Assembly (NCBI RefSeq): GCF_029227915.1
Contig: NC_079886.1
Span: forward strand, 9,507,501 to 9,571,500
Direction of reading: 5' to 3'
Source of the DNA: Hydractinia symbiolongicarpus
Lineage: Eukaryota > Cnidaria > Hydrozoa > Anthoathecata > Hydractiniidae
Length of the DNA: 64,000 nt
Below, piece by piece: positions 24,411 to 38,900 of the stretch; the first letter of the stretch is position 1, and every line of letters begins with the position of its first letter. A program made the translations under genes and the position numbers. The notes below the pieces were generated by a model. The model saw nothing but the letters and a program-made list of their open reading frames with translations. It was not told the DNA's origin and searched no databases.

Positions 24411-27400
24411 ATGGGGAATACCGAAAAAAAGCCAGGTCTGAATAGTACCGTGAATATGAAGAATCCTTCTCTTAATGAAAATGAGGAAGATGAAGAAGAT
24501 ATCAATGAACCCATAATATCAGATTGTGCAGGTTCCTCCAGCAGTAGTACTGACGAAGCGCATAAATATGAAGAATTTGCTCAAAAGCTAAAAGTAACAT
24601 GCCCAACATGTCAGGGGAAAGGAAAACTTAGTCAAAGTAAGTATCAGGCCTATCAATAAGAAAATATCACCCAAGCAATAAATCGCTCCCCCAATAAGTT
24701 TATAAACATATTTTAACCCAAAGTCATTTTTATCTATTCTATTTTATCTTTTTTTATATATTTTGCTTCTTTTTTACTGTAAATAATAAGAAAGTGAACA
24801 TTGATTTCCATGTGACATGAATTAATATTGCCTAACCAGAAAAACTTTTTTTGTAATCGTGGGAGCAATTAATGGCTCAGCTGGTTTCTCATTTCTTAGA
24901 ATTGGGTGAGTCTTCGCATGAGCAAAAGCAATTGCTCTCCCCTTATTGATTGATTGAGGCCTTAAGTATGAGTGCATTCAAGCACGGCAAAGCAATTAAA
25001 TTGACATCAAATTGATTCTGTTTGGATAGTTAATTTCTTGTAACTTTTATAGCACATGAAAATTAACAAAAAATATTATTTTTTTGTTTTTGTGAATTGC
25101 AAGCTGCTAATTAAGTTTTTTTACTCTAGGTCAAGCAGAAAGTATGGTTGCTTTAATTCCTGTTGGAGATAAACGATTGCGACCAAGAAGAACGTGAGAT
25201 ACTTTATTTCATTTTCAGCTCGAAAGATCTGATATTTTAAAAAAAGTACATATCTAACTTAAATATTTAGTTGTTTTACACCTGTCTTCTCCTGTTAACT
25301 TAAATCTTGGATAACTAAAACATTTTTTTAACTTTTTACTAAAGAATAATAGGTTTAATAAAGTGATAAAGAAGTGCAACTCAGACAGGCTGAATTCAAA
25401 AATAAAATTAAACTTCTAGCTTGCACTGAAACAAAAAGTCAGCCTGCTCTAAAAATTAAAGCACAGAGCAACCTAAACTTGTATTTTTATTTACACTGTG
25501 TTTAATTTTGAAAGAAAAGGGGAAACAACTTTCTTCTTTATGTTTTAAATGATTTCAGTTTTCTAATACTTTATTTTTAATTAAAAAAATACCTGAAACG
25601 GTGTGACTCACACAACAAAGAGACAAAATAATTTCACCGAAAAGTTCAGGTTTAAAGAAAGTGGTTTGGAGAAAAAATAAGTAGTAGGTTGTTCAATTAA
25701 AGGTTGTTTTTTTTATTATTATTTTTAAAAAGTAGGAATTTTAAACCAACTTTTCATCCAACCACTAACCAACCATAAAAGACTATTTTTTTTACTTAAA
25801 ACTAATATAATGTCAATTTACAAATAGTATATGCACCAGACCATTAAAGTTTAAAATTAAGTTTCTAAACAGACAACAGCTAGAAGCTTGTGGTTTTGAT
25901 TCTCCATCTATTTTCTCTTTTCCCATGTTTATATACTTCCCTTATTTATTTTTATATCGCATAATTTAAATGAAGAAACTTATGATTGTCTCAAAAACGA
26001 TCTAGATATTAAATTTTACATATTGGGATAAGCTGGTGTGAAATTCAGGCAAAGTGAAATTTTACACAGCAGTGATAAGTGCAACTGTTAGCATGATGTT
26101 TCAATTAAGGGCTCGTGTAATTGTGACTTATACATGAGATCCTCCTGGTATTTTTAACAGCAAGTATTTTTATTTTTTAGGAAACTTTATCTTGGAATCA
26201 TTATCATTCTTGCTCTGATTGCTATATTTCTTATTGCGTTTTTCTTACTACCTCGTACAATAAGCATAAAAATCATCGATATCAACACTAAAAAGATCTT
26301 TATACCGCAAGAAGATGACGATTCAACACCTTATATTGATGTAGCTGTAAGTTAGCTATTCTCTTCTTCATGTCAATTTTGTGCTTTTAAAATAAAGTTT
26401 TTAATAATTAACTAACAAAAGACACAAATGATTTTGTTGCTTTGAAATTGAAAGGTATTAGGTAATATGATTCATTTGTATTGTGTGATATTTAGTTTAA
26501 GAGACGAATAAATGCCTGTACCTATACATGTACGCACAAAATTGTTTAGACTTATTTCCTCTGTAATTCATTTTTCGTTTACAAACCTTCCCAGATTATA
26601 AACAAGAATTTAACTTAATTGAATTTGTGTTGTTTTTGCTGAGATCTAACTAGATGCTAAGAAAAGAGAATAACCTACAGAAGGGGATGTTATAAGGAAA
26701 AGCTTGTTGTAGGATTAACCTTGTTTATGATTTAGATAACATATTCAATCAGTAACGAAAACTTTTTTGATGCTTCTATCAGTGATGTAATGACTGATAT
26801 AAGTTGGAATAAATATGTTTTGAACACAACAACTGAATTAAAAAATATCAAGGTTTCTGGTAGAAAAACTATAAATGTGAGTTTAGCACTTTTTACCAAT
26901 TTTCCGTCTGCAGTTTGTAGTTAATCAAGTAGTAAATTTTGTGTATATTTCATTTTGAAGGACAGCATGTGGAAAGTTTCAATAATAATGAGAAGTTGGA
27001 CATCTTTACTTTAAAAAATACAGTTTAAATTGCAAAAGTTTGATTGTTTTAACAATGATCAGTTTTTTCCATCAATATAAATTTTTAGAAGTTGTCTGAT
27101 GAATATTAAAATTCATGAAACCTCCAACCACGAAGAATTATGGTCTCCCTAATTTCCCAATAAAGAAGGGGTTATTTAGCATTTCATTTAATGTAAATGT
27201 TGAAAATGTAATTATCCAGAAAAATTATTATTTAATTAAAAGTTAGCACTAAAATAAACCAAAAATATTCAAATGCACATCTTCTATAATTTAAAGGCTT
27301 TTGGACAAACCAGAGAGACATATTTATGACTTTAAAATATTCTGGAAATTGGTCATCATGTCTCCTGGTACAGCACTTAAGTGAAAGTTTTTTTGCATAA

Positions 27401-29928
27401 ATTATGAATTAGTTGAATTTGAACTTTGCTTAACACTTGTGTGTAATGCAATAATTGAAGGAGAAACCACAAGTCTTTTTGACTAAATTATCTAAATGGA
27501 AAGGGAGTTTAAGATGATAAACTTTGGAAAAGTTTTATAAGTAAGATATTTTTAAAAGAAAAATACCAGCTATATATTTCCTAAAGGGTATTTGTTACAT
27601 ACATGTGTCTCTAATCCAGTTTTTCCTTCAGTTGTTGAATTGTTTTCCCTTTTCTTTTATAGAGCACACATCTATCAAGGCAAGTTTTCACTGGAAAAGA
27701 TGTACAGAAACATGTAAAGTATGTAAAACTCTATTTTCTACAAAACTGAACCCATGTAATAAACTCAGTACAGTCAGTATTAGCAAGTGAGGTACCAAAG
27801 TTACAGTGAAGGAAGGAAGTCATTTGTTAAGTTAATTCCAAAAAACTTTTAAACATCCCTTTACTTTCTATCTTACTTTTAATTGTAGGGTAAAATTTTA
27901 TTTTATTTTATTTTTATTTTAGAACTGTGTGTGGGACCGGCTGGAAATGGGACTTGTTTGAAAAATTTGTGTAAGTATATGTTATACGCATTCTAAAATC
28001 AAAACATAAAATCCTTTGTGAATATAAAGGCCCAACAAAACAGCTTAAGTTAAGTCTCCGTCATTAAAAAAAGGTGATATAATGAGACCACTCAGAAGGT
28101 CTGGACACAAGTAATTGTAGCCGCTTTATAAATAAAACCTGATTTAAACACAATGTAAGCACTTATACAAAATAAATTATAAATATAAAATATTTCGTAA
28201 CGCACTTTTCTGTCATTTTTACTTGTATTTGGGTGTTAAATACGATATCAAAAATGATTTAAGATGTTGTTTTTGTCCCCATTGCTCATAAACTTTCCCT
28301 CTTGCCATAAGTTTAAATTTTGTGTAAGTCAGTAAAGTCAAAAATCAACTTAAAATATCAACCACATAGTTGACAGTGCTTATAATGCTTCAGGCTTCAA
28401 ATATTTCTCAGTTTCTATTTTATAGCTCTTTTCTACTTTTTTTATATTTTTATATAACTCTAACCTGCATTGGCATATTTACCAATTATGTTGGGTACTG
28501 CTTTTAAGCTTATAAGTTTAAGTTACTTTTGTTGTTTCCTGTGTGATGTGAGTGTTCAAACCACTTGTTTATTTTACTTTTTTTAATTTGGGGAATTAGA
28601 AGATCTTGTGTCTCCTTCATCTGCCATTTAGCAATTAATTTAATAAAGTCATTGTAGTCTTGCATTCATTGTAATTTATTGTAGTCATGCTCAGGATATA
28701 AAGACCACCAGTAATTAGCATGTGCCTGACGCTTAGAATATCTGTGAACATGACAAAACATCTTGAGAAGGAAACTGCATTCCTACTCAATACTCAAGAT
28801 TGCTTGAACAGTCCAATACATGCGGAATGTGTTGTAGCTATGTATAAAATACATTGCTTTCCATCAATTTTGTGTTAATACTTAGGAATACAAAACAACT
28901 AAAAGAAGCTAAACTGAAAGTTGCATAGCATAGTAAACTGTAAAGGTTAAATTTAATCAACCAGTTTCACATTTTTCAAGCCAGGGTTTGAGTGCAGCAT
29001 CATAAAGCTTAATGTTTTGACATTAAAGATACATATATTTTGTGAACCAGCAAATTTTTTCCAAATGTTGGAAAATTATTGTATTATGTTGGAATTAATA
29101 ATAATATGCTCTCAACAACCTATCAGCTTTTGTAGAAAACTCAATTTTAGTAATTTTGGCTTAAGAAGTTTTCATTTCCCTTTTTCTTACTTTGTTGATA
29201 TTTAATATGCCTTTGAAAAAGATTTAGTCAGTGGAAAGATAAGTATAAAGCAAGTTTTGGAATAAACTATGATACAATAAATAAAAGCAGCATGGTTTTG
29301 GATGTAGTTGTTAATGCACAACTAGAATTTCTTTTTGAGGAAGATATACACAAGTTGTGACATTACATAGGGAACATTCTCAGAGGCAAAACGTATACGC
29401 AAAAAGCAGAATCAGTCAAAGAATTACAGTAAAAAGAAAAGAATAATAAATAATGAATTTCACAAAACTTGTTTCTAAAAAGATATGAAAATAGTTCAAT
29501 AAAAGTGCCTTCACCTATGTAATCCTGCCTCTGGTGAAAGATGGTGCGGAAAAGCTGTATATGCTATACATATAGCATATACAGCCATATATACCATATA
29601 TTGGTAAATCAAGTATTTACCGATTCTATGATTAAAAAAACAGGGAATACTTTGATCGAGAAGTGATTCAAGAAAGCGTAAATATAAAAAATTATTGGCC
29701 TACACTTTTCCTGTGTTGTGTTATCGTGTTGGTAATAATATTGCAATAGTTGCCCAGTTCTGAGATGCCAGCACTTTTTACAACTTTATGCTTATATTTT
29801 TGGTAATTTGATGCTGTATTTTTAATTGTAGAACCACTGCATCCGTTTCATATATGTCTCGAGCTGAGCAACTTTCAAACACCTTCTATGGCTACACCTG
29901 CTGTCACAATATTACATCATTTTTATGA
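24411..29928 (+). CDS. TMEM106: TMEM106 family lysosomal/endosomal membrane protein
   Basis: Exons: 24411-24636, 25130-25193, 26181-26346, 26736-26876, 27663-27718, 27923-27970, 29832-29928; all phases match and give 265 residues, against 274 in human TMEM106B. The N-terminus MGNT could be myristoylated. An acidic, Ser-rich cytosolic region leads to KVTCPTCQGKGKL (Cys 64 and 67), then VALIPVGDKRLRPRRT, both diagnostic of TMEM106. A single type II membrane span covers about 101-121, followed by a lumenal LEA-2-like beta domain. Two lumenal cysteines (221 in TVCGTG, and one of the pair at 257-258) match the conserved disulphide of the family. NxT sites (NTTT, HNIT) may be glycosylated. The vertebrate proteins act in lysosome size, acidification and transport. 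The last three exons are very short (56, 48 and 97 nt) and were fixed by phase and by similarity of the C-terminus. Confidence 0.9.
29554..29585. repeat. Perfect 15-bp-arm palindrome in the last TMEM106 intron
   Basis: GCTGTATATGCTATA and its exact reverse complement are separated by two bases (CA). A partial further repeat, ATATATACCATATA, follows. It could form a cruciform in DNA or a hairpin in pre-mRNA about 250 bases before the last exon. Confidence 0.8.
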
Positions 29929-30013
29929 CCATCATTTCACTGGCAAAAACTCTGTTGCATATAATATTCTTTAGTTGTTTATATTATTTATATTTTCGAT
30001 TTTTTAATATAAT

Positions 30014-30019
30014 AATAAA
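30014..30019 (+). promoter_or_regulatory. Candidate poly(A) signal of TMEM106
   Basis: AATAAA lies 86 bases after the TMEM106 stop codon in an AT-rich stretch. Position and sequence fit, but such hexamers are common here. Confidence 0.4.
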
Positions 30020-32882
30020 TTTACAAAAGTTACAGTGAAAAGTAGCTGTTACAATTTTATTGATGATTAGATATTCAACACATCGTCTTTATGTTCTCTA
30101 GGCTTAAGAAATGTATGTCCAATTTATTTGTATGATTTACTCTTATGATTCACTGAAACCATGTAATAATCACTAATTCTAGTTTTATTTATTGGTGTAG
30201 ATTACATTAGGGATTTTTTTATATATTTTGTAATAACTACAAAATGTTGTTATTGTTTTTTGTTTATTGTTAAAATTGAATAATTTAGGAGTTATTAAAT
30301 TTAAATATAATACGTTATTTGTTATCATTTTTGTCTAATTTTAAAGAATACACTCTTTCTATTTTTTAATACTCCCTCCTTCATTTTGCAGTTAATAATG
30401 ACTTTAGCCTAGCAACAATGAGACAGCAATAACAGGAACAGACCAAATTATTTTGTGTAGAACTGTTTTCCTTGATAATTAGTAAAATTTTAGTCTGAAA
30501 AGCAACTAATTCAACTCTGTTAGAACATAATTTCACTAATGAGCTGTGTCAAAGTTGTTTTGCTTACATTTTAAATACAAATGATTTAAATCATAAGGTT
30601 GTTTTAAAATGAAATATTACCTGTTGTAGAATTGCATAAACCTATTAGGTGTCACTTCTATAAATGGAAATAACTTCAAACTGTACACTCTCCAGATGGT
30701 CATCTATCAACCATTAAGTAAAATTGCACAAGTTTTAACTATCTAATGAAGTGCTTATTGTTAAAAGTATTTGAGGTAATTGATATGCCATTGTTATGAT
30801 GTTATTAATATAGTTTTTATAATTAAAATGGAATTTCTTACTGAAGTTAGTGAAGTAAGAAATTGTGTAAAGGTTGTAACTTTACGTGTATACATTTAAA
30901 TGTTCAGAAAAAAGCAATCATGTGTGTTATCTAGTCTGTTGCTAAATTGACTGAAAAATAATTTCAGCAGTATCATAGTCGATACAAGCATTATCATTTG
31001 TTTTTCAATATTTATTTATTTTGTGTAAAATATCGGGAAAAAGTATACTAGAATAAATATAGATATAGTGCATTGGAATCGGTAGGCTGTTGTAAGATCA
31101 CAAAGGTTATACAATTTCCAATAGGTTTTCCTAAGAGCAGTTAACAAGGCAATATTAGATCATCAAAGTTATTGGTTTAATAGATGATGGAATACACACC
31201 AATGTGGTTTTACGAGAAGTTAAATTTGCCACCTGCCTGTATATTTTCTCATATGACACGTGTTTATAAAATAGATAAACTCAGTTAAAATAAATTGATG
31301 GAAACATTTTTTATGTTATAAAACTCTAGTGGGATTCAGAGCTTATCATAAGAAAAATTACGCCATTGGTCAGTACTTCCAACAACATAAGCTGCAGGCA
31401 TGTTTTGCTATCTATTAACAGTCTTTTCTTGTGTAAACAAAACTTTATTGTCCTTAAGATTAAAAATTAAGAAGTCTGTTGAGTTTATTTACAGTCTTAT
31501 TAAATGTGACTGTGAAACAGAAAGTTTTACATATTTTTTTGCCGATAAACATTTGCAAATTCTGCCTCACTGGAGGTGTCATAGAGTTTAGTAATTTCTT
31601 ATTGTAATTGAATACAGATAAATATGAACTGTTCTTTTTGTTTTCGTATTTTGCATAATTTATGATGGAATATTTAATTTGCATCAATAGATATACGTAA
31701 TTTTTTGATAATGGATAGAAAAAGCACCTGGCTGCAGTTCAGATGTTTTTATTACTTTACGGAGTGTATTTCTGACTTCATATGTTTTTATGGTCAACTA
31801 GAAGATTTTATCTAATGATAATTTTCCTTCCCACTTTGGTAATACTGTTGCAGAATATACAAGGAGTCTTTGAGTGATGTGTAATTATGCTGTGTAATGT
31901 TTAAATTAAGAAATGAGAGAGAGGAGTAAACTTGTCGCAAATTTTTTTTAAGACATTACTGGCTATAACGACTATAAAATGAAACCATATAAGGAAAAAC
32001 CACACTATTACTCATGAGCTGATGTTTATTTATTGAATTCTTTGTTATTGTATGGTTTTAATCTGTACAAATGTGATAACTGTCTTCCTTTTTTTAAGTA
32101 AATTTTGACGTTTAGTTAAGACAAAATTGTTTACATAAAGTTTTTGTTTGTGTATTGTGACGAAAAAAAAAAAATGTGAGTAACCGTTTTGGTTAATGCA
32201 TAGAGCTTATCATGGTGTTGTTTATTTAATTAGTAAAAAAGTAAACACTGGCAGGCTTGTTTTTGTTCAAATTAGGAAAGGATTATGTGGGATTATATAC
32301 ACAGTTTTGAAGACAAAATATGATATTTTGATATTGATAAAATACACACACAGAACGGGAATTGTACTCCCTTGGGTGATAATTTGTGATATTTGTGTTA
32401 TTTTTTTTAAAAGTTTTTACACTAATATTTTAGTGGTGTTGTACATAAGGGGCATGCTGTGAAAAGCAAAGACAATTAAAGAATTGGAGATAAGTAAATT
32501 AGTAGATAAAAAATAAATTCCTTGTGCTAGTCACTATAGATAAATTTGTGTTTATTATTTATTATTTTGTGTTTTTATAACCAAGTGATGAATTTTCACT
32601 TAGCAAATGCAGATAATTTTATGTTTTAGCTTGTGGAAGATAAAGGTGCCCATCCTACTAAGCAGATAGTATTTATTCATAAACAGACAGCTTATAGATC
32701 AGTAAATTAATGCATTCAAATTCTCATTGTTAGCTAATATATATTTCATTATTCATATGTTTAACAAATTCAAGCTTATTATAAACTGTTTAATAAAGTT
32801 TTTTATAGTTTTTACAGATGTTCTGATAGCATTTAAATGAACATAACTTTTGATTCATATAAACCAAAGTTTTGATTTCATC
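30020..32882. other. Spacer between TMEM106 and the myosin gene
   Basis: AT-rich, with short open frames (31400-31591, 31460-31687 minus, 32196-32462) lacking any known domain. The myosin promoter must lie here or further upstream, but no specific element could be read. Confidence 0.5.
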
Positions 32883-32903
32883 AGTTATAACTTACAAAAA
32901 AAT

Positions 32904-35900
32904 ATGGAGCAACACATAGGTGTTGGAGATATGGTCCTCCTTGACCCGCTGACGGAAGAAGCATTGTTACATAACTTGGAAAAAAGATTTGCAGAGTCAG
33001 AGATTTATGTAAGTTTGTTAATATTACATTTTATTTAACAGCTTAAATCTTTTTTCGGTGTGATCAAAAAACCCAAATAATAATATGAATTACTTAAAGA
33101 ATCAACAACATCCTTATAAGTGCAATATGTTCCACAAAATAGTCAATGATAATTGGATAAACACAATATATATATATATCGTATTTTGCAGCTGTTTGGG
33201 TAGAAGGATATCCCAAAATCTATATTATAATGCCCGTATACGTCTGTCTGTCTGTCTGTCACGCAAAATGGTAGCTTAGCTGCGACGGGCGAACCTGTGG
33301 ATTTTCCACGGGCTAACGACTAGTTAATAATAATTTTGTGTGAAAAGAAAGTAAATAATTTTTAAGGAAAATAGATTAATTTCTTTGTGTTGTTAAGACG
33401 TTGCTGTTCTTGCATAGCAGATGACTTCAACATTTCCCCCTTTTTTTATAAATATGATTTGATTTTTAACAAAAAAAAATTACATATTTCATTTATGTCC
33501 ACAGCAAATTAGCAATTTTTTTGATTCCCTGAATTTCATCCATTTCTGAAATTCTAATTCCAAGTTAAATCATTGCCAATTTCTGCCATCTTAAGGTAGT
33601 TTTAAATATTACCTACCCTATTAATCTGCGAACATATCAGGAATAGAATATGATTTGATCATGCTTTATATATAAAATTTTGCCACCAAAAAAATTTTCT
33701 TGTTGCAGACCTACATTGGCGATGTTGTTGTCTCTGTTAACCCATACAAAACATTAAACATATACTCAAAAGACAAGATGATGGAGTACAGATCAAAGAA
33801 TGTATTTGAATGTCCTCCCCATGTGTAAGTATCCCAATGTTCACAAAAAAACCTGAAAGTTGATTCAAAATGTTAGATATTCTATTTCCTTCCACAATAT
33901 ATACAATGAATTCTAACAAAATCTTGGTAAACCTTGTAGAATGCCTGGTGTTTTTCATAATTAGCTTTCGTACCCTGGCATAAGGTAATCGTAACAGTAT
34001 TGTTTACTTTTCTGTGACCAAACAATATTTTGTTACTGTTAAGCTGTCACATAATTTTGCGTAATCGTCCTTTTTTCATAGATTTTCATTGGCAGATGAT
34101 GCTTATTGCAGCATGAGAGACTATAACTTAGACCAGTGTATTATTATATCTGGCGAAAGTGGGTCAGGAAAAACAGGTAAGCAGAAACATGAAGCATACA
34201 GGAAACATATGTATGTTAATTTAGATTCCAGCCTACTGGTTTAGGTACTCAAACTTTGTGACTTTTCTTCGTGAGACAAAAAACTCTTCAACTTGTAGTT
34301 TCCTACTTTCTTCCTTTTTATAGTTATAATTCGTTTGTACTACACTTATTTCCTACACATTGCTATTTCCTGCATCTTTTTTACGAATCAGCAATTTAGC
34401 AACTATTTCGTACAGAATGTGACTATTAACGTAAAAGAGGCTACTAAAATTAGCATTGATAACAGTTTTGAGGATTTATCATCCACCACCCTTGTTTAAT
34501 ATGTCAAAAATCTGCTATCGCGAAAGGCAGCCTAAGGACATCACTAATTTATACAAGTATATCATAATTTATGCACTGTGGCTCTTCACAGAATGAGTAA
34601 TAGTTTTTAATTATATTATCTTATGTGACATTCATTCATGACATTAACCTGCTATATACCTGTTTTTAGTCAAAAATAAATTTATTGTAATATATTAGTC
34701 ATGTTGAATGTCACATGCCATTAGCCTGTGGTTTGCTATGTCTGCAAAATAATTAATTTTTGATTGTTTTTACTTGGCAACTGTTTCTCTGAAATATAAG
34801 TTTTATACGTCTATACATAAGTGTATTAATATAATGTTGTAGCTGTTCTTCACTCTCCATAGCTATCCTATATAATTTTTATTCTGGATTTCAATCTTAA
34901 ATTTTAATCTATCATGTTCGGGTATTAAAGGTCACGCAAGGTCAACTTTTTCCCCATAAATTTAAAACAAGCATTGGTATTTTACCACTGCATGGAAAGA
35001 AATTTTTTAAAAAGGAAAAGCCAGCCTTGTATAAGTTAGTAAATTTCCTAAACTCAAAAGTTTAGTAGACACCATTTTGGGAGATCCCTTCTCTTATTGG
35101 GACCATCACTCGATGATGGGAGAGGAATACTCCAAAAAGTAAATTTTTGTGTAAAAGACAGTGAATAATTTGAAAGGGAAATCTAAAAGCTGGAAAAAGA
35201 AACGATTTTTACTTGATGAATTTTCACTTACAAAAATAGTTCAGATATAACTTTGAATGCTTTTCATGTTATAAGAAACCATAAATTTCTACAGCATTGA
35301 AAGTTTTATTGGATGAAAATCAGTGTGCTGTTATTCGAATCACATCACTGCTGTCATCATTGATGCTAGTTTCTACTTCTTGCCACAATAGTTAAATATC
35401 ATTTTGTATTACTACCCCTTTCAAATTAGGAATGGCAAAATTATTCGGTTTTTTGATTTAGCGGGGTTATCAAAATGATGTTTTCTATTAATATAGAGGC
35501 TTCAAAGATTGTGATGAGATATGTTGCAGCTGTTTCTGGACACGGTGAAAAAGTTGATAATGTAAAAGAACAACTGTTGCAATCTAACCCTGTCCTTGAA
35601 GGTATATATGCAATCATGTTCTCTCTCTTGACCTACAAAGTGATATAACACACCACTGCTTGTTATTTAACAATAGTTCAAGTTACATTGTGCCTGGTTA
35701 TATTTCTACACCATGGTAATTCTTTTTAGCTTTTGGTAATGCCAAAACAACAAGAAATGATAACTCTAGTCGTTTTGTAAGTGCATCAGACATTCAGTAC
35801 TCTTTATTATTTTACTTCTGTGGAAACGCTTGCTGAATGAGAGAAGAAATTCTCTCTCTATTTTGCACTTTCATTACTAAAAAAAAATGCATTAAAAAAT

Positions 35901-38900
35901 GATATTTTTGTCATAATTTTAGGGAAAATACATGGACTTAGAATTCGATTTTAAAGGATTCCCAATTGGAGGTGTTATCACGAATTGTAAGTAGACATGT
36001 TTCTATATTTTTTATTTGTCCATGCTCTCGATAAATATATAAATAGTAGCATTGCTTGAATACTCAGGGTTGACACACCACAAAACTTCTCAATTCTCCT
36101 CAGTTTTGAAAGCTCCTTAAATATAAAAAATCTCCTCAAATCTCCTCATTTTTTTATGAAAATACTATTATCTCATCAAAAATTCTCAACTCTCTATTTC
36201 ATTCTATAAGAAGAGTGGCAACTCTTTTAATTTTAGGTACACTTTATTTGTTATGCTATATTTGTTATGCTATATTTGTTATACTATTCTGCTTGTGTGA
36301 TAAATAACATGGTATCTTTTTTTTCCTTTTTTTTAGATTTACTGGAAAAGGTAGGGTCCTATATTGTAGCTGTATACAATTGTATAAATTATAAATGGTA
36401 TTCATAAAAATGATAACTCTTTCACTTCTTCGATTTTTCAAAAGTAAAATGGTTTTATTTTGGCTTAAAGAATGTTAGTGCAAATAATTTTGTGATCATT
36501 GTTGTATAATATTGTTGACATTTCATGATAACTTTCAGTCTAGGGTGGTACATCAAACTCCTGGTGAAAGAAACTTCCATATCTTTTATTATTTATTAAA
36601 AGGAGGATCAGATAATTTGTTAAGTGAGTTTCAAGCATTACTTGTTTTCATAAATAGATCTGCAAACTCCCAGAAAAAAAAAGTAAAAACAATCAGTTTT
36701 TTAATACAGTATTAGTCTTTTTTACTTACTTACTTATTTACATTATGCTTCATATTTATTATGCATACTTTGATTTTTAAATGTGATGTTTTCTTTTGTT
36801 TAGAATCATTTGGTCTTGAGCGTGATTTCAGTTTTTACAATGTTGTGAACCAAAGTGGATGTGATTTTGTTCCAACAATTGATGATGCAAGAATGTTCAC
36901 GATGGTTGATGTAAGAAAATTATTTTATTAGCTGTTGTGTGTTTGTCACACCTAAAAATGATCTACTAGATTGATGCTTTGTCATTCCATGGAAAATATA
37001 TTGCCATTGTTTTGGAATTATTATGCCATTCTGATCAATGTTTCCCCTTTCAAACAGGAAAGCGTTAATCACGCGTGCTATTATCAATTTTTTTTAACCT
37101 TCACTGAGCACTTATATATATATCAATATTTTTAGTTGACATACTTAACTCCTCTTCTAAAGAATAAGATGCTTGACCCAAGGTGACCTCATATTTTGAC
37201 CCATTTCTAAGAAACTAGCTTAGGAGATTCAAGTGTTAAATGTTATATTTATATTCATCCTTGTTGCTTCATGCCTAATTTCGTGATGCTAATTTTCATT
37301 CTCTTTGTTCTTTATGTACTTTTTAGTACCTTAAATACGAAGGAAGGAAACAATGTATGGGCCCATCTTAAAAACACACATGATTCAAAAACGTAATACC
37401 CCTGCCCACCCCAGTTAGCCTTAAAAATTTAAATTAATTAAATAATTAATATTTTGAAATCCTATAAAACGATTTTTGTCTTTTAACCTGTGCTCCTATT
37501 TTGACTGTCTAGGTTCATAATTGCATATAAAAAATATTTTTTAGGCTGCAATGAAGAAAATTGGTTTCTTGACAGATGAAATAAATGGCATATACAGTTT
37601 GGTTGCTGCTATCATGCATCTTGGCAATGTGAAATTTTCAGATACTTTCAAGAATGGAATGGACACTGTAAACCTTGCTGACCAGAAAGGTAAAATTTTT
37701 GTCTTTGTGCATTAGACTATCCAGTTAAGTTTTCTTTACGGTCTGATGTACTGGAAGCATAAAAACATTTACTCTCACAAATCGGCCATCCTTTATATAT
37801 TGCATTTCGTGTTTCCATAACAGACAGACAAACAGACAGACGGCGGCTTTTATTATCCTGACACCCTGACTTTTACTTTCAAGGTGAGGGTGTAATCAGC
37901 CTCGTCAGTAGCCGTTTAACGGGCTATTTCCCAATCGAAATTTATCCCTGAATTTTCCAATCCAATAAAATAATGAAGGAATTTTGCATATACAAAAAAA
38001 GTCAGCACGAACAGACCATAACAGAGTACGTAGCACGAAGCTACCATCTTAGCCAGAGATCTTTTTGGGGGCGGCCTCTGCGAGACCCTAAAATAGATTC
38101 CCATTATCTAGATACACGCTGAAAGTGTAGTTAGTCATGTTATAGCACTAGATGTTACTGTACAAGTATTTTATTATGTATACTTTCAAACATAGATGCT
38201 GTGTTAGCAGCTAAATTGTTTGGTTGCAGTTTGGAAGCGTTGTCAGGAATTTTGATGACGAGAACTGTACACTCAGCATCAGATAAAGTTACAACTACAC
38301 TTAGCAAATCTAAGGTAAGTTTTGATTTGTAGGGAAAGAAATACGAACTTATGCTTACTGGTTCAGTCAGAAATCTAACGATTTTTAATCGATTGAATTT
38401 TGAAGAGAAGATTTATAAAAGTAATATGCATTGTTTCTGTGTTACTAGAATTCGCCATTAAGTTAAAATGTTGGATAAGTAAATAAAAATTGTTTAAAAT
38501 TTAAAGCAAAATCTTTTCTGTAAAATACATCTTCCCTGCTCTGTGTTTTCAGGCAGTCTATGGTCGAGATGCTCTCTGTAAAGCAATATACAATCGGTTA
38601 TTCAATTGGATTATCAAAAGAACTAATGACAAAATCAAGGTATTGACTAGTGGTATTATTTGTACTGCAAATTGTTGTTGCGTGGCATGCCTTTTACAAG
38701 ACAATGATTTCAATATTTGGCCGAGTAAACGATGATTGTGTAATTAAGCAAGGCTAACGTTTAAGCTAGAGTTTCAGAGCAGCTTATAATTTACAAGAAA
38801 TTTGAAGTTGAGAGTGTTCGAATTAAGCAACATTTTAATTAACTATTTGTACTGTAAAATATATCTATTCTCCTTCAAGCTTCTTCACGTATTTGTATTT

